Origin: Chryseobacterium edaphi
Lineage (GTDB): Bacteria > Bacteroidota > Bacteroidia > Flavobacteriales > Weeksellaceae
NCBI RefSeq assembly: GCF_025628985.1
Contig: NZ_JAOTEM010000001.1
Span: forward strand, 1,612,001-1,676,000
Direction of reading: 5' to 3'
DNA: 64,000 bases
This document shows positions 1-9,602 of this stretch, piece after piece. The notes under the pieces were generated by a model that was given only the letters and a program-made list of their open reading frames with translations, was not told the DNA's origin and made no database searches. A program made the position numbers and the translations under genes. Within the stretch, counting starts at the first letter, position 1. Every line of letters begins with the position of its first letter.

Positions 1-3000
1 AAGTTGTATTTTTAAGATTTTCCAGTTCAAAAGTTTTTGTTTCGCCTTCTTTTACAAAAATCGGCAATGCATCTGTCACCAACATTCTGTTTGGTAAAAT
101 CGCGATTGCTTTTTGTTCACCATCAGAATATTTTCCTTGTCCACTCAGCGGAGTGGAACTGGCAACGACTTTCAAAATAATCGAAGAAACGTTGTTTGGA
201 ACTTTCACTTTCCACGTCAAAGCTGAGTTTCCGTTTTCATTTAAATCGAAATTCTGAACGCTTGAATTCAAACCAAATTTAGACGAAATATCTTCATTCG
301 TAAAAGCATCTAAAATTTGCAAACTTGCAGAACCATTTAATTTTTTGCTTGTCAAGTTTGATAATTTAGATTGTAAATTCAATTCATCGCCTTCTCTCAA
401 AAATCTTGGATAGTTTGGTGTAACTGAAAATTCTTTTTGCGTCACCACTTCTTTTTCTAAGGTTGCTGCTCTTGCGTCTTTTGTGTGTGCTAAGAACATT
501 AATTTCCATTTTGTTAAAGCTTCCGGAGAAGTGAATTCAAAGTTGACATTTCCTTCTGAATCTGTTTCTAAATCTGGATAAAAGAATGCGGTTTCGTTTA
601 GGTTTTGACGGACTGGGATTTTTTCTAAATCTTCTTTGGAAGATTGTATTTCAATTAATGCATCTTCATTTGCAACAGTATTACTAGCTACAGAACTACT
701 TTTTCTTATAACAGTTTTACTATATCCTAATACGACAACTTCTTCCAGTTTTGCTTCTCTTGGTGCTGCAACAGGTGAAGCAATACTAGATTCTATTTCC
801 ATTGCAGTAACTTTTTTTGCTTTTGGACAACCATTATACTCCGTTGAACCTGGAACTGTAGGACAAGCATCATCTTTATCTAAAACACCATCACCATCTG
901 CATCCGAAACAAATCCTAAATTACGGTCAAACCAACTAAACTGCGGAACAGATACAAATTTCCCACTATAATACTGCATTCTCTTCTGATAATACTTTTG
1001 AGCCAGATTTTCTCTGATCTCATAAGAACTAAAGAATGAATAAGATGTATACAATTTCTGCCAGTCAAAACTATTCACAGCAAACTGATCTAAAGACATA
1101 TCGTACATATTGGCTAAAACTTCGGCATTGATCTTTTCTTTGTCATTTCCTGAAACTTTTACCGACCATTTTTCTTTAGAATTAGGCTCTATCTTATCTC
1201 TGAAAGTTGTTGTTTCAATTTTCAAAGGTTGTTCAGCATCTTTTATTTTCAGATTAACCGTTTTATTCTGTACATCATTAAAAGCGACCAACTGAAACTG
1301 AATATTTAAATCACTTACACTTTTTCCCTTCGGAATCTCACGAGTATATTCTAAAATTCCGTTTTTAAATCTTTGAGTTTCCGAAATTGTTTTTCCTGAA
1401 CCATCTTGTACAAAAACATTGACCAAAGCATCAGGAATTGCAGAATAAACATAAATTTTAGCTTTCTCGCCTCTTGAGAATTCATTTTTCGGTGCCAAAA
1501 CCGTTAAGAAATTTTTCTGATTGGGTTTCAAAGATTTTTTATCCCAAACACTAAAGTTTTGCGTTGATTTTATCGTGTCTTTACCTTCAATATTGTATAA
1601 TTCAAGTTGATAATCTCCTGCTTCTAATTTTCCTAAATCAAGATTGGTTGATAGTTTTTCGTTGTCAGGTGATGGTTGTTGTGTTTTTTCAAAAACGATT
1701 GTTGATTTCCAATTTTTTACTTCATCATTTTTATCATATAAATCATGTGGAAATTTGCTGATAAATTCTTCTTTTGAAAATTTCGGTAAATTCTGAACTT
1801 CTGCTTTAAAATTGTCTCTGAAAATTCTGTTAGCCACCTCAAGTTTTGATAATTTAATCTGATAGGTCTTTTTAAGATTTTGTTCGTTGTAATTTTTTGT
1901 TTCAACTTTCAATTTTACATTTTCATCTGCGAAAGTGTTTTTAATCTCATCAGCTTTGATGTAATGAGAAACTGAGGCAACTTTCAGATTCGTGTTTGCC
2001 GTTTGTGTTTCACCATTGATGTCAGTCGCCGAAGCACTGATTTGGTAATTATCAATCTGAATCCCTTCTAATTTTTCATCTTTTTTAAGATCTAATTTTA
2101 TCGTAAATACTCCTATCTCATTGGTTTTTGCTTCACCAAGAATCGAGTTCTCATTATCATTATCGTTTGGATACCATGGGAAATATCTCCAACGGATGTT
2201 TTGTTTTTTGATTTCGTAATTAATGTTTGTATTACTCAGCGCCACACCAGAAAACATCATTGCTTTTCCTTTCAGTTCAATTGTTTGTCCGTATTTGTAT
2301 TCATCTTTTACAGGTTCAAAAGTGACTTCAAATTTCGGACGTTTGTATTCTTCAACCTGAAAATATTTGTATCCGTTTGAATTCCCATCCGTTGAAAGGC
2401 TGAAATTTCCGTTTAGTTTACCTTTTGGCAAAACAAAACTTCCATGATAAGAACCAAACTCATTCGTCGTGAAATCCTGAAAAGAAACTTCCTGATTATT
2501 GGCATCTTTCAACATTATTTTTTGCTTTAAATTTGATACAACAGATTCAGCTTCCTGCTCTATTTTTGTATTGATTACTTTGAAATAAACGGTTTGTCCT
2601 GGTCGGTAAATCGCTCTGTCTGTAAAAATCTGTGCTTTTGTACGGGTTTCCTTATTAGGATTATAATCTTCCTCATATCCGCGATTGCCATAGACTTGCA
2701 TTATTTGAAAGTCATTTGTTTTCGGCTGATGAATTAAAAAAGTTCTGTAATAATCTGTGCTTGCGGTATTTGGAAATTTGAAGACTCCTTTTTCGTCAGT
2801 TTTACCCGCAATTTTTTTATTTAAAGTTTTGTTTTGTACAAATTCATGAAAAGTCAGAATTTCATTAGTAATAGGCTTTCCGTTTTCGGCATTGACTAAT
2901 TTAAGCTCGTTTGAAAGTTGGTTTCTGTCATTTTTAGACTGATAAATAATCTTATGATTTGAAACTAAAAAATAAAAATTATGGTCACTTTCTTCATCTA

Positions 3001-4285
3001 GTTTTGATCCTTCAACCGAATATTCTGCAACATAAATCCCTGACGAAAGCGGTTTGATTTCCAATGACGTTTTGTGAAGTTGATAATCTTGAGGATCATT
3101 CAACTGAAAAACCTCTTTTCTCAACAAATTTTTCTTCACCTTTGAATACGCATCATTGTAAGGATTTCTTGAATATTGCATAAATGACTGAAGATTATCT
3201 TTTACTTCATAAATGTTTACTGAAAATTCTTTAACATTTTTAAACTCTGCAACCAGATGAATAGGTTTATTTGGCTGAGTTTGTTGTTCATATTTTAAGC
3301 TTAAATATGGATTGATGATTTGGTTTTCCTTATTTTTAATATTCTCTAAAAATGGTGACTTCGGAAATTGAGTTTTTGTCAGATTTCCTATTTCTAAAGC
3401 TTCTTTTTGCTTGTTTTTAATAACAAGTTCGTTCATGATTTCTTCCATCACAAGAACTTTATAATCGCCATCGACATTAGATTTAACTAAATTCTGAAGT
3501 TGTTCTAATTTATCTTTACAGTGAGTAAACTGACAATTTTCAGACAATTTCTGATGCATAAAATACAGCTTTGCATTTCCTGAATTCTGAGCGATTAATT
3601 CATCAAAAATCAGATTAATTAAAAATCTGTTTTCACTCAATTCATTTTTTGTAAACAATCCATTATCCGATAAAAAACTCACTTTTTTAAGAAAATACCA
3701 ATCCAGCAAAGTCGGGAAATAGGCAATATCAGTGGTGTTAGAAAAAGCATCTTTATATTTTGCGAAAGAAACTTTTTTCATCGCTTCTTTTTCTGCGTCA
3801 AGTGCTTTATAATTTTTATTTAAATAATTTTTAAAATCAAGTTTACTCCAGGTTTCAATCTGAGAAATATCCTGAGAATTCATATTCGTTCTGCTATTGA
3901 TTTCCCAAGAATGCTCATTGTAATAATCAAACATAAAACCAGACAACAAAACCTTATACATCAAAAGATCGTCACCTTTCAGATTCTTTTCTGCATTCTG
4001 AAGTTTAACAAAAAACTTAGAAGCCGAATCGTTTTTATCATCATCTGTGGTTTGATTGACAATACTAAATTCCGCTTTCAAAGAACGAATCAGCTGTAGT
4101 GCATTATTTTCTTTCATGGCTTGATTTTGTATGTCTAAAATGATAGGCAGAGTAGATTTAAAATTTCCTTTACCTGTACTTTCCTGAACTTTTTTCCATT
4201 GTTCATCATACTTTTTTTGTGAAAAAACCACAGAAAAACTCGACAACAATAGAAGCAGGAACAAAATCTTGGAATATCTTTGCAT
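1..4285 (-). CDS. alpha-2-macroglobulin family protein (MG2 domain), 3' end outside window
   Basis: At least 1428 codons are read on the minus strand from an ATG at 4285; the C-terminus lies beyond base 1. Residues 1-22 form a signal peptide ending VVFSQ, so export to the periplasm or cell surface is expected, without a lipobox Cys. The motif TDRAIYRPGQTVYF is the classic MG2 signature of bacterial alpha-2-macroglobulins, and downstream the A2M-domain motif ETAFFYPDLETD with FTSPEALTKW is visible. The family traps or inhibits proteases, but whether this one has a thioester cannot be seen here. Two oddities sit between these parts: a calcium-type thrombospondin-3-like stretch (DADGDGVLDKDDACP, about residue 1127) and a SusC/TonB-plug-like motif EEVVVLGYS (about 1181-1189). 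The start lies only 18 bp from the divergent next gene. Confidence 0.88.
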   Translation of the reverse strand, partial: MQRYSKILFLLLLLSSFSVVFSQKKYDEQWKKVQESTGKGNFKSTLPIILDIQNQAMKENNALQLIRSLKAEFSIVNQTTDDDKNDSASKFFVKLQNAEKNLKGDDLLMYKVLLSGFMFDYYNEHSWEINSRTNMNSQDISQIETWSKLDFKNYLNKNYKALDAEKEAMKKVSFAKYKDAFSNTTDIAYFPTLLDWYFLKKVSFLSDNGLFTKNELSENRFLINLIFDELIAQNSGNAKLYFMHQKLSENCQFTHCKDKLEQLQNLVKSNVDGDYKVLVMEEIMNELVIKNKQKEALEIGNLTKTQFPKSPFLENIKNKENQIINPYLSLKYEQQTQPNKPIHLVAEFKNVKEFSVNIYEVKDNLQSFMQYSRNPYNDAYSKVKKNLLRKEVFQLNDPQDYQLHKTSLEIKPLSSGIYVAEYSVEGSKLDEESDHNFYFLVSNHKIIYQSKNDRNQLSNELKLVNAENGKPITNEILTFHEFVQNKTLNKKIAGKTDEKGVFKFPNTASTDYYRTFLIHQPKTNDFQIMQVYGNRGYEEDYNPNKETRTKAQIFTDRAIYRPGQTVYFKVINTKIEQEAESVVSNLKQKIMLKDANNQEVSFQDFTTNEFGSYHGSFVLPKGKLNGNFSLSTDGNSNGYKYFQVEEYKRPKFEVTFEPVKDEYKYGQTIELKGKAMMFSGVALSNTNINYEIKKQNIRWRYFPWYPNDNDNENSILGEAKTNEIGVFTIKLDLKKDEKLEGIQIDNYQISASATDINGETQTANTNLKVASVSHYIKADEIKNTFADENVKLKVETKNYNEQNLKKTYQIKLSKLEVANRIFRDNFKAEVQNLPKFSKEEFISKFPHDLYDKNDEVKNWKSTIVFEKTQQPSPDNEKLSTNLDLGKLEAGDYQLELYNIEGKDTIKSTQNFSVWDKKSLKPNQKNFLTVLAPKNEFSRGEKAKIYVYSAIPDALVNVFVQDGSGKTISETQRFKNGILEYTREIPKGKSVSDLNIQFQLVAFNDVQNKTVNLKIKDAEQPLKIETTTFRDKIEPNSKEKWSVKVSGNDKEKINAEVLANMYDMSLDQFAVNSFDWQKLYTSYSFFSSYEIRENLAQKYYQKRMQYYSGKFVSVPQFSWFDRNLGFVSDADGDGVLDKDDACPTVPGSTEYNGCPKAKKVTAMEIESSIASPVAAPREAKLEEVVVLGYSKTVIRKSSSVASNTVANEDALIEIQSSKEDLEKIPVRQNLNETAFFYPDLETDSEGNVNFEFTSPEALTKWKLMFLAHTKDARAATLEKEVVTQKEFSVTPNYPRFLREGDELNLQSKLSNLTSKKLNGSASLQILDAFTNEDISSKFGLNSSVQNFDLNENGNSALTWKVKVPNNVSSIILKVVASSTPLSGQGKYSDGEQKAIAILPNRMLVTDALPIFVKEGETKTFELENLKNTT

Positions 4286-4303
4286 AAATGTTATTTTTAC
4301 TTA

Positions 4304-5068
4304 ATGAATTGCTTAAAAGTACTGAAAAAATCTATCATAGACAGCCAATTATACGTCTCTTTGATGGGAACTTTTTTCGCAGTATTTTTCATGCTTGAGC
4401 AAAACACATTCCGATTTCCGTCTGTACTTTTGATATTTATAACGTATTTCAGTGGATATCTATATACGAAATATCAGAAAACCAAACATTTTCCTTATAT
4501 CTTGATTTTAAATGTAATGACGGGAATAATTTCTGCAGTTTTGATTATTTTTAACCATAACGAAATTCGATTGGTAAAATGGTTTGTCATTGTAGTTTTA
4601 GGATTACTGTACAATAGCTTTTTTCTCGAAAATTATATAAGAAAAATCCCTTTATTGAAAGTGTTTTATGTAGGTTTGGTCTGGGCTTTGGTAAACTCCT
4701 GGCTAACTCTACCTGAATTTAATTTTCCCATATTTCTCATCAGTTTCTTTTTTGTGACAGCACTCGTTTTACCTTTTGATATTCGCGATATGAAAAGTGA
4801 TACCGTTCAGACGTTTCCAAAATTAATTGGAGTTCAAAACACAAAATATCTTGCCTACATTTTGGTTTTTGCTTCAGCTATTTTATCTGTTTTTTATCTT
4901 AAAATTCAATTTTCACTTAGCTTTTTTTTAACCTCCATCTTTACATTTATTTTGATTTACTATTCTAAGAATTCTAATAAAGATTCATATTATTCTTTTT
5001 GGGTAGAAAGCTGTTCGGGCTTGCCGTTTCTGTTTTTAATTCTGTCCGAAAAGTTTTACCTTTACTGA
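4304..5068 (+). CDS. UbiA-like prenyltransferase family membrane protein
   Basis: 254 residues, almost entirely hydrophobic, with about seven to eight membrane segments. The stretch FDIRDMKSD near the middle resembles the second Asp-rich motif of UbiA-superfamily prenyltransferases, and it is followed by an FPKLIG-type loop as in that family. The first Asp-rich motif is not obvious, so activity is uncertain; the protein may be a degenerate relative. The superfamily transfers isoprenoid chains to aromatic acceptors in the cytoplasmic membrane. A TTG at 4280 is in frame, but it overlaps the start of the divergent alpha-2-macroglobulin gene, so the ATG at 4304 is preferred. The promoters of the two divergent genes must overlap their 5' ends. 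Confidence 0.6.
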   Translation: MNCLKVLKKSIIDSQLYVSLMGTFFAVFFMLEQNTFRFPSVLLIFITYFSGYLYTKYQKTKHFPYILILNVMTGIISAVLIIFNHNEIRLVKWFVIVVLGLLYNSFFLENYIRKIPLLKVFYVGLVWALVNSWLTLPEFNFPIFLISFFFVTALVLPFDIRDMKSDTVQTFPKLIGVQNTKYLAYILVFASAILSVFYLKIQFSLSFFLTSIFTFILIYYSKNSNKDSYYSFWVESCSGLPFLFLILSEKFYLY

Positions 5069-5080
5069 AAATTTGGTGTT

Positions 5081-5317
5081 ATGGAAAATATTGAAATCTT
5101 AAGAAGTAATCTTGTCGAAAAAATTTTTTCAACTAAAAACATAAACCTTTTGCAGGCAATTGATGATATTCTTTCATCAGTAAGTACAAAAGATGAGCAA
5201 TATACATTCTCCGAATCTCAGAAAGAACTTCTTTTACTAGCTGAAGAAGATATTAAATATGGAAGAACTATTACGGATGAAGAACTTCGAAAATTAGACG
5301 AAGAATGGATGAAGTAA
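5081..5317 (+). CDS. putative antitoxin of a ParE/RelE-type toxin-antitoxin pair
   Basis: 78 residues, acidic and predicted mostly helical, ending in TDEELRKLDEEWMK. It has the size and layout of the small antitoxins that precede ParE/RelE toxins in Bacteroidota. The N-terminal half would dimerise, and the acidic C-terminal tail would wrap the toxin. The gene overlaps the toxin gene by 13 bases, which is typical for co-translation of such pairs. No canonical ribbon-helix-helix or Xre DNA-binding motif is obvious, so autoregulation cannot be judged. The assignment rests mainly on the partner gene. Confidence 0.65.
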   Translation: MENIEILRSNLVEKIFSTKNINLLQAIDDILSSVSTKDEQYTFSESQKELLLLAEEDIKYGRTITDEELRKLDEEWMK

Positions 5318-5613
5318 AAATTATTTGGACTAATATAGCAATTGCGCAAAGAAATAAAGTTTTTGATTATTGGAATAACAGAAATAAAAGTACTACCTAT
5401 TCGAAAAAAATTAATATCGCTATTTACGAAAAAATTGATGTTTTAAAAACTAACCCACTTGTAGGAAATTTTGGAAATTTAAAACCTTTTAGAGTCTTAT
5501 ATTTAGGAAATTTCAGTCTCGTTTACAGATATTCAGAATCTGTCATTTATATCATTGCGTTTTGGGACAATCGTCAGAATCCTAGCAAATTAAAGAAACT
5601 TCTAGGATTATGA
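5305..5613 (+). CDS. ParE/RelE-family toxin
   Basis: 102 residues with the ParE/RelE-like fold pattern: two N-terminal helices (IAQRNKVFDYW), then PLVGNFGNLKPFRVLYLGNF, which corresponds to the central beta strands with the conserved Arg, and a final strand/hydrophobic pair VIYIIAFWDNRQNP. The DNRQNP ending is common in Bacteroidota members. ParE toxins inhibit gyrase and RelE toxins cut mRNA; the sequence alone does not decide between them. The start overlaps the antitoxin gene, and the stop overlaps recF as ATGA, so the toxin is expressed with a replication/repair gene. Confidence 0.78.
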   Translation: MDEVKIIWTNIAIAQRNKVFDYWNNRNKSTTYSKKINIAIYEKIDVLKTNPLVGNFGNLKPFRVLYLGNFSLVYRYSESVIYIIAFWDNRQNPSKLKKLLGL

Positions 5614-6689
5614 TCATCAAAAAACTCACCCTTTACAATTTTAAAAACCATTCTGAGAAAAAGTTTGAGTTTTCTCCACAAATTAATTGCTTTGTAGGAA
5701 ATAATGGTGCCGGAAAAACCAATATTCTTGATGCACTGCATTATTTATCGGTTGGGAAAAGTTTCTTAGGTAACACCGACATTAATAATATCAAAACGGA
5801 CGAAGATTTTTTCACGATCGACGCTGAAATCCAGAACGAAGACAGCGAAGACAGCATTAAAATATCCCAACCCAAAGAAGCCAAAAAGATCATTAAAAAA
5901 AATGATAAAAGCTACGATCGGATGGCAGATCACATCGGTTATTTACCAAGCGTAATGATTTCGCCATACGATTCAAACCTGATTTCTGATTCGGGAGAAA
6001 GTCGCAGGAAGTTTTTAGATTCTATGATTTCTCAGACTGATTCCGGGTATCTCTTTGATTTAATTCAGTATCAGAAAACCATTCAGCAAAGAAATGCTTT
6101 GTTGAAGTATTTTGCAAAAAACAGAGTTTGGGATAAAGATTCTTTAGAAATCTATGATGATCCGATCACTAAATCCGGAACGAAAATCTTTGATAAAAGA
6201 AAAGAATTTGTCGCAAAGCTTAATCCTATTGTTCAGAATTTTTATGAGATCATTTCTGGTGGGAAAGAAACGGTCTCTGTAATTTACGAATCTCATTTAT
6301 TTGAAGATTCTTTTGAAAATTTATTAAATGAAAGTTTAGATAAAGACAGAATGTTGACTTACACTTCAAAAGGAATTCATAAAGATGATTTGCTTTTCGA
6401 AATGGACTCTGTTTTAATAAAAAAAATCGGTTCCCAAGGACAGCAAAAATCTTTTTTAATTTCGCTAAAACTGGCTCAAATGAGTTTAGTAAAAGAACTC
6501 ACCGGAAAAACTCCGATTCTTTTGCTGGACGATATTTTTGATAAATTGGATGATACTCGCGTTGCACAGTTAATTAAATTGGTTAATCAGGAAAATTTCG
6601 GCCAGATTTTTATTACTGATACGCACAGAGAACGTACGGAAAGTGTGGTGAAGAAAATCAATGAGGAAAGTATAATTTTTGAAATATAA
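5610..6689 (+). CDS. recF: DNA replication and repair protein RecF
   Basis: 359 residues, the normal RecF length. Walker A is GNNGAGKT at residues 30-37, the ABC-type signature is GSQGQQKSF, and Walker B is PILLLDDIFDKLD. RecF is an SMC-like ATPase that loads RecA onto gapped DNA together with RecO and RecR. The start codon overlaps the stop of the upstream toxin gene (ATGA), so translational coupling is likely. Downstream comes a secreted protein and then a DUF721 gene. recF followed by DUF721 is a common Bacteroidota arrangement. Confidence 0.96.
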   Translation: MIIKKLTLYNFKNHSEKKFEFSPQINCFVGNNGAGKTNILDALHYLSVGKSFLGNTDINNIKTDEDFFTIDAEIQNEDSEDSIKISQPKEAKKIIKKNDKSYDRMADHIGYLPSVMISPYDSNLISDSGESRRKFLDSMISQTDSGYLFDLIQYQKTIQQRNALLKYFAKNRVWDKDSLEIYDDPITKSGTKIFDKRKEFVAKLNPIVQNFYEIISGGKETVSVIYESHLFEDSFENLLNESLDKDRMLTYTSKGIHKDDLLFEMDSVLIKKIGSQGQQKSFLISLKLAQMSLVKELTGKTPILLLDDIFDKLDDTRVAQLIKLVNQENFGQIFITDTHRERTESVVKKINEESIIFEI

Positions 6690-6694
6690 AATTT

Positions 6695-7282
6695 ATGAAG
6701 AAAATTTTATATTTAATATTCATTTTCTGTTCATTTATCATTTTTGGACAAAAGAAATATTCTACTAATGAAATTTTGAAAATTTTTCCATTTAGTAAAG
6801 CAACGAAAGTAAAAATGATTTCCTATAATAAAGATTTTTTAAGTGAATTTCCAATTCCATTACCCCCAATCGGACATGGAATTGATTCTGCAACAATTAA
6901 AAAAATGATGGCGGAACAAAAATTTCCTATCAAACTGGAAAATATTTTAGGCAAAGAAAATCTAAACGGAATTGACCAATCAAAAACTCTTAATTTTAAA
7001 GAAATTTTTGAATTATCAAAATTACTCTACAACACTTGCGGTAAATTTTCAAGTGATTTGCGGGAAGCAAATAAATGTTTTTTTCCTAGGAATGCTATTC
7101 TATTTTACGATGAGAATGATAAAATTTTTGAAATTCTTGAAATTTGTTTTGAATGTCAAAGAATACGATTCACTTCAGAAAATTCATTAGAAATAAACGA
7201 AATGTGTCTTAACTTTTATTCTCAATTAGAAAAACTATTCAAAGACAACGGTTTTCAAACACAACCAATCAGAAACTATTAA
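6695..7282 (+). CDS. hypothetical secreted protein
   Basis: 195 residues; residues 1-18 form a clear signal peptide (KKILYLIFIFCSFIIFG, then QKK). The mature part holds paired Cys residues (ANKCFF, EICFEC) around the strand-like NAILFYDENDKIFE, and a helical C-terminus. This looks like a small alpha/beta protein with possible disulfides, but I do not recognise a characterised family. It lies 5 bp after recF, and its stop shares one base with the DUF721 start (TAATG), so the three genes are probably one transcript. Its exported nature is at odds with its DNA-metabolism neighbours. Confidence 0.75.
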   Translation: MKKILYLIFIFCSFIIFGQKKYSTNEILKIFPFSKATKVKMISYNKDFLSEFPIPLPPIGHGIDSATIKKMMAEQKFPIKLENILGKENLNGIDQSKTLNFKEIFELSKLLYNTCGKFSSDLREANKCFFPRNAILFYDENDKIFEILEICFECQRIRFTSENSLEINEMCLNFYSQLEKLFKDNGFQTQPIRNY

Positions 7283-7578
7283 TGAAACGAAATAAAAAAC
7301 GCGAATTTCAATCCTCGGAACTGGTAAAATCTTTTGCGAGAATTTATGGTTTTGAAGATAAATTATTGGCTTTTGAAATTAAAGATTTTCTTGAAGAATA
7401 TCTTGATGAAAGCTTATTTAACGAAATTGAAAGTGTAAATATCGAAGAAAAAATAATCACCATAAAAATAGATTCTCCGTTATTGAAAAGTGATTTTAAA
7501 ATGCGTAAAAGCGTTTATCTAAAAAAATTTCAGGACAAATTTGGTAAAGATAAATTTAATGATCTTCAGATTTTGTAG
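7282..7578 (+). CDS. DUF721 / DciA-like protein
   Basis: 98 residues. The protein matches the small DUF721 family: a basic N-terminus (MKRNKKREFQSS), an ELVKSFARIYGFEDKL segment and the pattern IITIKIDSPLLKSDFKMRK that forms the KH-like core. In other bacteria the related DciA protein loads the replicative helicase; for the short Bacteroidota version this is inference. It is the last gene of the recF run and overlaps the convergent membrane-protein gene by 23 bp. Confidence 0.8.
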   Translation: MKRNKKREFQSSELVKSFARIYGFEDKLLAFEIKDFLEEYLDESLFNEIESVNIEEKIITIKIDSPLLKSDFKMRKSVYLKKFQDKFGKDKFNDLQIL

Positions 7579-9589
7579 GAATTGTATTCTGCATCATATT
7601 AGAAGTTTTATGATCAAAAGTCGAACGCAACGGAATGAAAAATTTCAACGGATTCTTTAAGAAATACCTAAAAATTTCTTTATAAATTTCACTTACCTCA
7701 CCGAAATTTAATTTTCTCGATCTGAACGCTAAAAACATCGACAAACTGAAACTTACCAAAAAGTTGAAGAAACCAATAATGAAAACCGTAAGCAAGGCAA
7801 TCCAAAAAGTATAAGAATCTACACTGAAATCTTTTCCGTATAATCCCAAAGCGAAATTTCCTGCCGCAAACGTAATGTGGCGAATATCAAGATCTAATCC
7901 GAAAAACAAACCAATCGGGGCGGTTGCTCCTAGGAAAACCCCAAACCAAAAATTCGAAACGATTCCTGCCCAGTTTTTAGCATAATATTTTGAAAGACTT
8001 TTGGCAAATTTAGCTCCAAAAACCCTTTTAATAGATTGATTTTTAGCAATTCTATCCGGAATCTGAAAAAAGATCGAATTGTTACCAATATTTCCGGAAA
8101 TAATTCCAGAAATAAAGAGATAAAAACCTGCAATACTTGCATGAAGAATCGCTTTTGAGTTAAACGGATCAAGATCTTTCAACAATTTTTCTGATTTTTC
8201 AACCGCTAAATTTTGGGAGAAAAACACATCCAAACCATAAATAATCGCCAATGCGATAGGGAACGCAAGCAAAACATTTCCGACAAATGCTATAAATTGA
8301 CTTCTGAATAATTTGGAAACCAAATCTGCAAATTCAATATTGTTTCTATTGGAATTCCCCTGCTCCGAAAGCACTTTGGTCATTGTCGCAGCCGTCATAG
8401 CAGGCTGCTTTGTTGCCAAAGTAAATCCCATCAGATAAATCATCACAAATCCCATTGCGTAATTCAGCGAGTATAAAAATGCATGGAAAAAATCACTTCC
8501 GGGCATAAAACCATATAACATTTTCAACACACATAAAGCACCTACAATAATTCCACCACCACTCGCTTTGTAAAACATTTTCATGTATTGTTTGCGGTTG
8601 GATGTGATGTAGTGACTTCCCGTTTCTGCAGTGTGATTGGTAATAAGGTGAGAAATCATTCTCGTGCTGTCGTTGAAAAGCTCTGAAATATTATTCTTAT
8701 GAGATTTATAACTTAAAATATTCAGCATTAATTGTTTAGACTTAATAACAACATCTTCATCGCTATCAATAACCAACAAATTTACAATCTCATAAATTCT
8801 CTGAGTCTGTTGACGTATTTTTAAAAGAGCCTGATTGATTTTTCCTGAAATACCGTATTTAGAAGAGTTTTTAAAAGCAATATTCACAAAGTCATGGCAT
8901 TGCTCAATATAAATTTTGATCTGCTTATATCTGCTGTCTTTGGAAGTCAACTGAATATCAGGATTTATCTTAAATTCTTCAGCCAAAGCTTCGAGCTCAT
9001 TTTGTAAAGCCAAAAACGGATTGTCAAAATTTTTGTATTCGGGAGCCATTCTCACGACCTCAACTTCAAGAGCCATCCCGGTAACACGCCATGAAAGAAT
9101 ATTCATCGAAAAAATAAGTTCTCTTTTTACTTTTTGTCTTTGAATAAAATCTGAAATACCAAGAATATGAAAAAACTCATTTATTTCATTTTCAGGAAGA
9201 TTATGGAGATATTCCAAATCTTTTTTGGGTCTGAAGCTTATATTATCAACTAAGTACCAAACCGTATTTTCGTTTTCTACAGGTGGTAGAACTTTATTAA
9301 GAATCCGTTTTTTTAATTCAGGGAAAAAGGCATTCTCTGATAAAATATTTGCCTCAGTAAGAGATAAATTGAATGGTCTTCCTACAAAAATATTGTGAAT
9401 ATAATATCTGAAATTGTCTGCCAAGTCAGGATTTGCCTTAAAACAATTGAGAACATCAGTAAAATCTGCTTTCTTTATGCTTTCCAAAAATTCGGCAAAG
9501 GCTTCCAGAGAAGAGGTTTCGTTCTTAAAAGAAAAATATTTTTTAAGAACAGCTTCAAAATTTTTTGTACTTGTACTGAGAAATTTCAT
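7556..9589 (-). CDS. Gcr-type 'site-specific recombinase' family membrane protein
   Basis: 677 residues. The N-terminal half (about 1-330) is soluble and helical; the C-terminal half has about seven to eight membrane segments, with loops such as KQPAMTAATMTKVL and GNIGNNSIFFQIPDR. This is the layout of the Pfam SpecificRecomb family, named after Neisseria Gcr. The name is misleading: no tyrosine- or serine-recombinase catalytic motif is visible, and a membrane protein is an unlikely recombinase. The real function is unknown. The 3' end overlaps the convergent DUF721 gene, and the next gene upstream is mtgA. Confidence 0.78.
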   Translation of the reverse strand: MKFLSTSTKNFEAVLKKYFSFKNETSSLEAFAEFLESIKKADFTDVLNCFKANPDLADNFRYYIHNIFVGRPFNLSLTEANILSENAFFPELKKRILNKVLPPVENENTVWYLVDNISFRPKKDLEYLHNLPENEINEFFHILGISDFIQRQKVKRELIFSMNILSWRVTGMALEVEVVRMAPEYKNFDNPFLALQNELEALAEEFKINPDIQLTSKDSRYKQIKIYIEQCHDFVNIAFKNSSKYGISGKINQALLKIRQQTQRIYEIVNLLVIDSDEDVVIKSKQLMLNILSYKSHKNNISELFNDSTRMISHLITNHTAETGSHYITSNRKQYMKMFYKASGGGIIVGALCVLKMLYGFMPGSDFFHAFLYSLNYAMGFVMIYLMGFTLATKQPAMTAATMTKVLSEQGNSNRNNIEFADLVSKLFRSQFIAFVGNVLLAFPIALAIIYGLDVFFSQNLAVEKSEKLLKDLDPFNSKAILHASIAGFYLFISGIISGNIGNNSIFFQIPDRIAKNQSIKRVFGAKFAKSLSKYYAKNWAGIVSNFWFGVFLGATAPIGLFFGLDLDIRHITFAAGNFALGLYGKDFSVDSYTFWIALLTVFIIGFFNFLVSFSLSMFLAFRSRKLNFGEVSEIYKEIFRYFLKNPLKFFIPLRSTFDHKTSNMMQNTIPTKSEDH

Positions 9590-9602
9590 TAGTACAAAGA
9601 TA

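Noticed and set aside
636..971. Plus-strand open frame inside the alpha-2-macroglobulin gene
   Set aside because: It lies opposite a long, motif-bearing frame and has no protein features of its own.
7556..9589. True site-specific recombinase
   Set aside because: The family name suggests it, but the protein is a multi-pass membrane protein without any recombinase catalytic motif.
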